A stretch of DNA of 8,570 nt. Origin: Bacteroidales bacterium (GTDB lineage Bacteria; Bacteroidota; Bacteroidia; Bacteroidales; JALTDM01). Shown piece by piece: positions 1-5,900 of this stretch. How positions within the stretch are numbered: position 1 is the stretch's first letter; the number at the start of each line of letters is the position of its first letter. The notes below the pieces were generated by a model. That model worked only from the letters and a program-made list of their open reading frames with translations. It was not told the origin of the DNA and did no database searches. A program made the translations under genes and the position numbers. Location of the stretch: assembly GCA_027074135.1 (NCBI GenBank), contig JALTDM010000175.1, forward strand, positions 1 through 8,570. The letters are read 5' to 3'.

Positions 1-27
1 TTGTAAAATGCTCAAATATAAACTATT
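1..27 (+). other. Short AT-rich leader before the first gene
   Basis: Only 27 bases precede the first gene. They contain no Shine-Dalgarno sequence and no convincing TAnnTTTG-type Bacteroidota promoter element. The frame starting at base 2 has no stop until TGA at 29-31, which overlaps the ATG at 28, and the frame starting at base 1 has TAA at 4-6. Either could be the end of an upstream gene, but too little sequence is present to decide. Confidence 0.4.
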
Positions 28-2871
28 ATGAAAAAAGTAATTTTGGTAAGTTTTGCTTTATTGATTTTTCCGCTTATATCTTTAAAAGCACAAACAATTG
101 AAGAATGTTATAATTTCGAGTATTCATCGGGAACCTATAATTCAATTTATACAACAGGAACCAAAGTTTCTGTTAATTCCGGCGATGACGGATGTTATAT
201 TTTGGACTTAAGTTCCCAAAATTTTAACTTTGAATATGCAGGACATACATACAATTCATTTGCGATAAATACCAATGGTGCAATAAGGTTGGGGGACGAC
301 TATTTTAACTCATTAAGCAATAACCTGGATGGCTCATACACACCAGTAATTGCACCTTTGTGGGATGATCTTAAATTTGTAAATTACGACTCGTCTGCGC
401 AAGGCATATTTTACAGAATAGACGGTTCACAAGGTAATAGGATACTAACAATAGAATGGCATAATGTAAATAAGTATGGTAATGACGGTGATACTGCGAG
501 TGTATCGTTCCAACTTAAACTTTATGAAAGTAATGGTGAGATAGAATTTATTTATGGAGACATGTCAGGGGCACAAGCCTGGTCAAATGCTTCAGCTTCT
601 ATTGGAATCAATAATAAAGCCGGGAGTGTAGTTACTTTTTTGAGCGTAACACCCGGAAATCCTCCTAGTGCATCTTATGATAATGCAGCGGATAATTTGG
701 ATGGCAATACTATACAAAATATAGCGGAGGGTACTGTTTACAGGTTTACATATACAACACCACCGACTCATGCCGTAACATTAGTTGTACAAGATACTCT
801 CGGTAATCCTATTGACAGTGCTTCTATTGATATTAATGACACAACACTTTTTACAGATAATAATGGCACTGCTGTAATTGGTTTATATACAGGACAATAT
901 GATTTTAGCGTTTTTCATGTCGGGTATCATCTGTATAGTGGTACCGTTGTTGTAAATGGTAACGATACTACAATAAATATTGAGCTTGAGCCTGCTGTAA
1001 CCTATACTGTTACATTTAACGTTTATGATAATTACAACAATCCTGTTGATAATGCCAACATAAGCATTTATGTATTTAATCTTACTACAAATGCAAATGG
1101 TATTGCAACTGCTCAATTGGAAAACGGAACTTATAGTTATCAGGTGAGTAAATTAGGTTATCAAACTGTATCAGGTCAGGTTGTTGTTGACAGTGTTGAC
1201 GAGACTGTAAATGTTACTATGCAAGAAGATATGTTTGGTTGTGTAAGTTTTGATTTGTTTCAAGACGATATAGGAATACCCAATTTGACATTTGGTGTTG
1301 CATTGGCTGATTTTAACGGTGATGGTTTTAAGGATGTTGCTACCGTAGATGCATATAAACAAATTGTATTGCATTTTTGGGATACAACAACAAACAAAAT
1401 GGATACTACAAGTATAAGAATCGGGCAAGTACGCTGGAGATATGATATTAAAGCTGTTGATATTGATCAAGACGGAGATATGGACCTGATTACATCTCCA
1501 ATGAAATCCGATTCTTACGGAATGGAAGTTTGGGTAAATGACGGCAGTGGAAACTTTACATTAAAGACAGACCAAATAGCTACACATACCGGTGGATACA
1601 GGTTTGCTGTAGGAGATTTAAATGGTGATGGTTATCCGGATATATTCTTCCCCTATAATGACATTGCAATTTATTTAAATGACGGCAACGGAAATTTTGT
1701 AAGCAACGGCCAGAGCGGATTTGAAGTTAGTTCTGCACAAGGTGCTGCACTTGGAGATTTTGACGGTGATGGTGATCTGGATGCTGTAGTTGTACGGGAT
1801 GGTGGAGAAGGTTTTGTTGGGAAACTTTATATAAATGACGGAACAGGGCATTTTGTTGATTCGGGTCAAGAATTGTCTAAAGGAAATGCTGAAAGTGTAG
1901 ATGTAGGAGATATTGATAATGACGGAGATCTAGATATTGTAATAGCGCCTTGGGAAGGTAATATTTATTTCTTTATGAATGATGGAATGGGCACGTTTCT
2001 GCCCGGTGATACCTTGTTCGAGAATGAAGAATTTTATGATGATATAATTGTAACAGATTTGAATTTTGACGGATTGCCGGATATTGTTACTGATAATGAT
2101 ATGTGGCTAAATTCTCATTTAAATCCGGGTCATTTTTATTTGGTACAACAATTTGACGGCAGCACAAATGAAATTGATGTAGCAGATGTAAATAATGACG
2201 GATTGCCGGATTTGTATAGGAGTCGGTTTAGTGATAATGATGGAGACCAGTTATATTTGTATTCTACACCTGTATTTGTAGATGAATATGACACTATTTG
2301 TTATGGAGACAGCTTGCAATTGGCAGGAGTATGGCGAAGTACGGAAGGAGTCTATTATAATTACGAATCTTGCGGAACAGTGGCAAGAGTACATTTATTT
2401 GTGTTGGATTCAATAAATACGGGAATTTCGGAAAACAACGGGACATTAACTGTAGCCCAGAGCGGAGCGGAATATCAGTGGTTGACTTGCGGAAATGGAT
2501 ATTCCCCCATCGACGGAGCAACATTACAAAGTTTCACTCCTGATTCTGCAGGAAGTTATGCAGTGGTTGTATATGTAGGTTCTTGTTCTGATACTTCAGA
2601 ATGCTATCAGTTCGGACAAAATTCTGCAGATTATGAAAATATGAGTAAACTTTCGGTGTATCCTAATCCTGCTCACAACTTTGTAAAAGTGTCAGGTCTT
2701 TCGGCAGGTGATATTGTTACAATAAATGACGTTAACGGTAGAGTTGTTTATGAAGCAACTGCTGCTAAATCATATTTGGATATAAATATAGCAGGCCTTC
2801 ATGCCGGAGTGTATTTTGTGAAAGTAAGTAATGCAAAAGATGTCCTGATAAAAAGAGTTATTAAAAACTAA
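28..2871 (+). CDS. Secreted T9SS type A protein with nidogen-like domain and seven-repeat FG-GAP/VCBS propeller
   Basis: Predicted cell-surface or shed protein of 947 residues with no visible catalytic domain; adhesion or ligand binding is an inference. A signal peptide spans residues 1-21 (KK, hydrophobic core, cleavage at LKA-Q). Residues about 25-243 resemble a nidogen-like beta sandwich (YNSFAINTNGAIRLG, then VIAPLWDDL and a LTIEWHNV strand). Residues 248-322 and 326-400 are two carboxypeptidase-regulatory-like modules. Seven calcium-loop repeats of the form DxNxDGxxD begin at D428, D478, D530, D577, D628, D677 and D720, as expected for one seven-bladed beta propeller. Residues 752-795 are a weak copy of the CxGDS..GxY module. 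Residues 800-862 are the YQWxxC...SFTPxxxGxYAV module that often precedes sorting domains. Residues 872-947 are a type A sorting domain (SVYPNPA, INDVNGRVVY, LHAGVYFVKV, basic end). An in-frame TAA at 19-21 makes the ATG at 28 the first possible ATG. No Shine-Dalgarno sequence is visible. The domain calls are pattern recognition, not profile searches. Confidence 0.95.
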   Translation: MKKVILVSFALLIFPLISLKAQTIEECYNFEYSSGTYNSIYTTGTKVSVNSGDDGCYILDLSSQNFNFEYAGHTYNSFAINTNGAIRLGDDYFNSLSNNLDGSYTPVIAPLWDDLKFVNYDSSAQGIFYRIDGSQGNRILTIEWHNVNKYGNDGDTASVSFQLKLYESNGEIEFIYGDMSGAQAWSNASASIGINNKAGSVVTFLSVTPGNPPSASYDNAADNLDGNTIQNIAEGTVYRFTYTTPPTHAVTLVVQDTLGNPIDSASIDINDTTLFTDNNGTAVIGLYTGQYDFSVFHVGYHLYSGTVVVNGNDTTINIELEPAVTYTVTFNVYDNYNNPVDNANISIYVFNLTTNANGIATAQLENGTYSYQVSKLGYQTVSGQVVVDSVDETVNVTMQEDMFGCVSFDLFQDDIGIPNLTFGVALADFNGDGFKDVATVDAYKQIVLHFWDTTTNKMDTTSIRIGQVRWRYDIKAVDIDQDGDMDLITSPMKSDSYGMEVWVNDGSGNFTLKTDQIATHTGGYRFAVGDLNGDGYPDIFFPYNDIAIYLNDGNGNFVSNGQSGFEVSSAQGAALGDFDGDGDLDAVVVRDGGEGFVGKLYINDGTGHFVDSGQELSKGNAESVDVGDIDNDGDLDIVIAPWEGNIYFFMNDGMGTFLPGDTLFENEEFYDDIIVTDLNFDGLPDIVTDNDMWLNSHLNPGHFYLVQQFDGSTNEIDVADVNNDGLPDLYRSRFSDNDGDQLYLYSTPVFVDEYDTICYGDSLQLAGVWRSTEGVYYNYESCGTVARVHLFVLDSINTGISENNGTLTVAQSGAEYQWLTCGNGYSPIDGATLQSFTPDSAGSYAVVVYVGSCSDTSECYQFGQNSADYENMSKLSVYPNPAHNFVKVSGLSAGDIVTINDVNGRVVYEATAAKSYLDINIAGLHAGVYFVKVSNAKDVLIKRVIKN
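769..1224 (+). repeat. Tandem pair of carboxypeptidase-regulatory-like modules in the first gene
   Basis: Two successive modules of about 75 residues (248-322 and 326-400) align by eye along their full length. The shared pattern is VT..V.D...NP.D.A.I, then a T..NG.A turn, L..G.Y, V...GY, SG.VVV, and a closing D.T.N strand. This matches the small beta-sandwich family (CarboxypepD_reg/CnaB-like) common in Bacteroidota surface proteins, where it usually acts as a spacer or stalk. The copies have diverged at DNA level, so the duplication is not recent. Confidence 0.75.
1309..2215 (+). repeat. Seven FG-GAP/VCBS calcium-loop repeats in the first gene (single propeller)
   Basis: The loop aspartates start at residues 428, 478, 530, 577, 628, 677 and 720, so the spacing is 50, 52, 47, 51, 49 and 43 residues. 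Loops read from DFNGDGFKD through DIDNDGDLD to DVNNDGLPD. In FG-GAP/VCBS propellers each such loop binds one Ca2+ and each repeat is one blade; seven repeats fit one closed ring. In repeat 6 the loop (DLNFDGLPD) has F at the fourth position. The last interval is short, which may reflect ring closure. Confidence 0.85.
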
Positions 2872-2894
2872 TTGTAAAAAGATAAACAGTTTTT

Positions 2895-2950
2895 AGATTG
2901 TCTTAAAGTTTCTTCTTTTCGAGAAAAAGAGGCTTTAGGACAATCTTTTT
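2895..2950 (+). terminator. Long intergenic hairpin with T run, probable rho-independent terminator or processing hairpin
   Basis: Bases 2895-2918 pair in register with 2923-2946, giving a 24-position stem around a four-base loop (TCGA, 2919-2922). There are 19 Watson-Crick pairs, four T-G pairs (2903/2938, 2909/2932, 2910/2931, 2918/2923) and one C-A mismatch (2915/2926). A run of T (2946-2950) follows directly, as in an intrinsic terminator. All four wobble pairs are U-G in the + strand transcript and would be A-C mismatches in the opposite transcript, so the structure favours + strand RNA. It lies 24 bp after the first gene's stop and its T run ends 18 bp before the next start. The stem is longer and more AT-rich than a typical terminator, so partial read-through or RNase processing is possible. 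Confidence 0.7.
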
Positions 2951-2968
2951 AATGAAATTTTATAAATC

Positions 2969-5890
2969 ATGAGAAGGTTATTGTTTTTGTTAATTGGTAT
3001 AACATGGGTTTTATCAGTTGATGCACAAGTTTTTACCACAAAAGACGTAATAAGTTACAATATCAATGGTCCTGAAGTTGTAAAAGCAGCCGATTTTAAT
3101 AATGATGGTTACAATGATTTAATTTATACAACCATAGGAGACCATAAAATTATTGTCAATCTTTTTAATCCTGTTACATCTAATTTTGATTCAGGGTATG
3201 TTATTACTACAGGTTTTAATTATGCAGTTTCTTTATTTCCTGCTGATCTCAATGGAGACGGTAATATGGATTTTCTTACATTATCACAGTTGAATAACAA
3301 AATAGCTTGGTTCAAAAATGATGGTAATGCAAATTTTACATTACAACCATTGATTAATGATAATGCTCCGGGAGCTTCAGATGTTATAGCGGTTGATATT
3401 GATAATGACGGAGATTTGGATGTGGTATCTTGCGAAAAATCAGACGGTAAAGTTTTGTGGTATGAAAATGATGGAGCAGGCAATTTTTCTTCACCGAATG
3501 TTATTACTTCTGAGGCACACATACCTATTGCGCTTGCTTTCGGAGATTTAAATAATAATGGGTATCAAGATATATTAGTTGGGTACGGACAAACTGATGA
3601 GATAGTTTATTTTTTGAATAACGGAGACGGATCTTTTTCTTCCGAAGTACAATTGACAAATCAAACGGATTTCATTTCTTCAATAAAAACTGCCGACTTG
3701 AACGGAGACGGATATTTAGATGTTATTTCTGCTTCTAAAAATGATAATAAAATAGCTTGGTATAAAAACATAAACGGAACTTCATTTTCATTGCAAAAAG
3801 TAATTGCCGATACCATAGTACAGGCTTATGATGTTGATGTTGCGGATTTTGATCTGGATAATGATTCGGATTTGGTGTGTACATCTCAAGCAGGAAATAT
3901 GATTTTTGTATTTAAAAATATTGATGGTGAAGGTGATTTTCAAATGTATCATGTAGATTCGGCTTATGCAGAGGGAGCCAAAGGGGTTGTTGCTGCAGAT
4001 TTTAACAATGACGGCTTGCCGGATTTTGCCGCAGCTCTTTCTGACGAAGATCCTGACGAGGTAGCCTGGTATCAAAACGGAAAAGCATTTTATGTGTCAC
4101 ATTGTATAAGCCGGAGCCATGATGTAAAGGCTATTGATACCTGTGATATTGATGGTGACGGTGACGAAGATATTTTTTATGTAGGTTCTGAAAGTGTAAG
4201 TTCAATAAAAAATAGCAATAATGGAGAAAGTTTTTACAATGACACAACATATTTTTCAAACGGTTATAACCTCACGGCAATTAAGTTAGTTGATTTAGAT
4301 AATGATAACGATAAAGATATGATTTGTGCCGATGGTATGGGTGATGTTATTTTTTGGTTTAGAAATGAAGGAGCAGGAGAATTTTCGGTTCCTTATGTTT
4401 TTGATGATAATTGTGATGGACCTGTTTGTTTATCAGTAGCAGATATTGACGGTGATAATGATTACGATATTTTGTCAGCTCTTGCCGGTGAAGGCAAAAT
4501 AGCCGTATATAAAAATTTAGGTGTTCCTGGAAGTTTTCAAAAAATAATAGTTTCAGATACGTTGCATCCATTTTCAGCAGCTTTTATTGATATAAATAAT
4601 GATGGTTCACAGGATATTATTTTCTCGGATTACAGTTATACAGCAGCCTATCTTAATGACGGTAACGGAAATTTTAATACATCTTTGATGATAAATGACT
4701 CTTTGGGTTATGCCGACGAAATAAAAGTTGCAGATATCAATAATGACGGATATGATGATGCAGTATATGAAACTAATCACGGATTTGTAACTTTGGTAAA
4801 TAATCACGATAACACTTTTACTCCTGTATTTCTGTCATCGGTAACTGAGGGTGCATATAATATAGCTTTAAATGATATGGAGAATGACGGGGATATTGAT
4901 ATATTTACATCGGGGATACTCGGGTTTATTCAAATATCGGAAAATGTTGACGGAAATGGCACTTATGTTTTAAATTCACCCGGACCATATGCAAAAACTG
5001 TCAGACCAATTTATTCTGCAGATTTAAATAATGATGGTTATACGGACTTGATTGTGGGCTCTTGGTGGGATGATTATTTATGCTGGTTGGAAAATTACCA
5101 ATATAGGATTATTACCAATCCTATCGATTTTTATGCTTGTGAAGGAGGTAAAGCGTATTTTTCGGTTTTATCAACAGGTGTATTGCATTATCAATGGCAA
5201 GTGAATACCGGTAGTGGTTTTGTCGATTTAAATAATAATAATACTTATTCCGGGGTAAATAAAGCAAAACTTATTATTCACAATGTTTCTTCGGATATGT
5301 ATGGTTACTCGTACCGCTGCAAAGTGTATGACAAAACAGGTACTGAATTATTAACAACACCTGCTACATTGTATCAATTTTCAGCATCGATAGAATGTAT
5401 CGGTGATATTACAAAAGAAGCAGATTCTACGGGAATATATACCGTTGTGAGTGATGAACTGGATCCTAATTTCAATAATAATTGCAGTTCAAGTTTAATT
5501 TTGGTAAATGATTACAATAATACAGGCACTCTCGCAGGTGAACAATTCACTTCGGGAAATTACATTATAACATGGTTCCTGAAAAACAATCAAAATCAAA
5601 TTATTGATTCGTGTTCTTATGAATTAACTGTTAATGAGTATGGAACGATTGTAAATGAAGAAAACTTACAAAAAATCACTATTTATCCCAATCCTGCAAA
5701 AGATGTTGTTTATATAAACACTCCTGATGATAAAATAGATAAAATAAATGTTTGTGATTTAGATGGTACTGTGTTGTATAGGTTTAGTGATGTAAAAAGC
5801 ATTAATATATCAAGGTTGCCGGCAGGGGTGTATTTAATTAAAGTTGTAACTCCGAATAAAACTTGGTTTAATCGGTTGATTAAACTGTAA
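2969..5890 (+). CDS. Secreted T9SS type A protein with fourteen FG-GAP/VCBS repeats, Ig-like and HYR-like domains
   Basis: Predicted exoprotein of 973 residues with no visible enzyme domain; binding or adhesion is inferred. A signal peptide covers residues 1-19 (MRR, hydrophobic core, cleavage at VDA-Q). Residues about 22-710 hold fourteen FG-GAP/VCBS repeats with calcium loops (for example DLNGDGYLD) and recurrent strands such as KIAWYKN or VLWYENDGAGNFS. Residues 712-804 form an Ig-like domain with a C724, W743, C784 pattern. Residues 805-894 resemble a HYR domain (IECIGDITKEA, a middle cysteine at 839, C882-SYELTV). Residues 898-973 are a type A sorting domain (ITIYPNPA, VCDLDGTVLY, LPAGVYLIKV, basic end), which in known T9SS cargo directs outer-membrane transit and is removed on export. 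No Shine-Dalgarno sequence precedes the ATG. It follows a terminator-like hairpin and lies 10 bp before the next gene, so it probably heads or shares that operon. The repeat type is shared with the preceding gene. Confidence 0.95.
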   Translation: MRRLLFLLIGITWVLSVDAQVFTTKDVISYNINGPEVVKAADFNNDGYNDLIYTTIGDHKIIVNLFNPVTSNFDSGYVITTGFNYAVSLFPADLNGDGNMDFLTLSQLNNKIAWFKNDGNANFTLQPLINDNAPGASDVIAVDIDNDGDLDVVSCEKSDGKVLWYENDGAGNFSSPNVITSEAHIPIALAFGDLNNNGYQDILVGYGQTDEIVYFLNNGDGSFSSEVQLTNQTDFISSIKTADLNGDGYLDVISASKNDNKIAWYKNINGTSFSLQKVIADTIVQAYDVDVADFDLDNDSDLVCTSQAGNMIFVFKNIDGEGDFQMYHVDSAYAEGAKGVVAADFNNDGLPDFAAALSDEDPDEVAWYQNGKAFYVSHCISRSHDVKAIDTCDIDGDGDEDIFYVGSESVSSIKNSNNGESFYNDTTYFSNGYNLTAIKLVDLDNDNDKDMICADGMGDVIFWFRNEGAGEFSVPYVFDDNCDGPVCLSVADIDGDNDYDILSALAGEGKIAVYKNLGVPGSFQKIIVSDTLHPFSAAFIDINNDGSQDIIFSDYSYTAAYLNDGNGNFNTSLMINDSLGYADEIKVADINNDGYDDAVYETNHGFVTLVNNHDNTFTPVFLSSVTEGAYNIALNDMENDGDIDIFTSGILGFIQISENVDGNGTYVLNSPGPYAKTVRPIYSADLNNDGYTDLIVGSWWDDYLCWLENYQYRIITNPIDFYACEGGKAYFSVLSTGVLHYQWQVNTGSGFVDLNNNNTYSGVNKAKLIIHNVSSDMYGYSYRCKVYDKTGTELLTTPATLYQFSASIECIGDITKEADSTGIYTVVSDELDPNFNNNCSSSLILVNDYNNTGTLAGEQFTSGNYIITWFLKNNQNQIIDSCSYELTVNEYGTIVNEENLQKITIYPNPAKDVVYINTPDDKIDKINVCDLDGTVLYRFSDVKSINISRLPAGVYLIKVVTPNKTWFNRLIKL
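3092..5047 (+). repeat. Fourteen FG-GAP/VCBS calcium-loop repeats, probably two seven-bladed propellers
   Basis: Loop aspartates begin at residues 42, 93, 143, 193, 243, 293, 344, 393, 442, 492, 541, 589, 636 and 685. All intervals are 47-51 residues. Fourteen is twice the seven blades of a closed FG-GAP/VCBS propeller, so two rings (loops 1-7 and 8-14, boundary near residues 365-375) are the simplest reading. Several loops deviate: loop 4 is DLNNNGYQD (D to N at the fifth position), loops 6, 9 and 10 have N in place of the usual G (DFDLDNDSD, DLDNDNDKD, DIDGDNDYD), and loop 13 is DMENDGDID. Confidence 0.85.
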
Positions 5891-5900
5891 AATTAAAAAA
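5891..5900 (+). promoter_or_regulatory. A-rich translation initiation region between second and third genes
   Basis: The ten bases between the TAA at 5888-5890 and the ATG at 5901 read aattaaaaaa. There is no Shine-Dalgarno sequence. A-rich leaders are typical of translation initiation in Bacteroidota, and the tight spacing leaves no room for a terminator or separate promoter, so the two genes are probably co-transcribed. Confidence 0.6.

Noticed and set aside
1..27. A promoter directly before the first gene
   Set aside because: No match to the Bacteroidota TAnnTTTG element with a TTTG partner is found in the 27 bases available; the AT-rich bases alone are not evidence.
883..1470. Open frames of 77 and 99 codons on the - strand (883-1116, 1171-1470)
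   Set aside because: They lie wholly inside the first gene. Their translations are rich in I, C, N and Y with no domain, as expected from the complement of an AT-rich coding sequence.
1675..2524. Open frames of 64 and 76 codons on the - strand (1675-1869, 2294-2524)
   Set aside because: They are antisense to the propeller and C-terminal modules of the first gene, with no recognisable motif.
2872..2968. Intergenic hairpin read as a small mobile element or recombination site
   Set aside because: No flanking direct duplication is visible, and the strand-biased wobble pairs plus the T run fit an RNA hairpin better.
3220..4807. Open frames of 66-100 codons on the - strand (3220-3522, 3788-4075, 4359-4571, 4607-4807)
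   Set aside because: All are antisense to the repeat region of the second gene. Their similar look follows from the repeated calcium-loop codons on the other strand.
1309..5047. DxNxDGxxD motifs read as dockerin repeats
   Set aside because: Dockerins have two loops about 20-30 residues apart at one end of a protein. Here 7 and 14 loops recur every 50 residues or so, with FG-GAP/VCBS strands between them.
1309..5047. Recurrent DNA words such as gatggt and gacgga suggesting a DNA-level repeat or CRISPR-like array
   Set aside because: The words are codons for the D-G pairs of the protein repeats. The intervening DNA is coding, and there are no identical repeats with uniform spacers.
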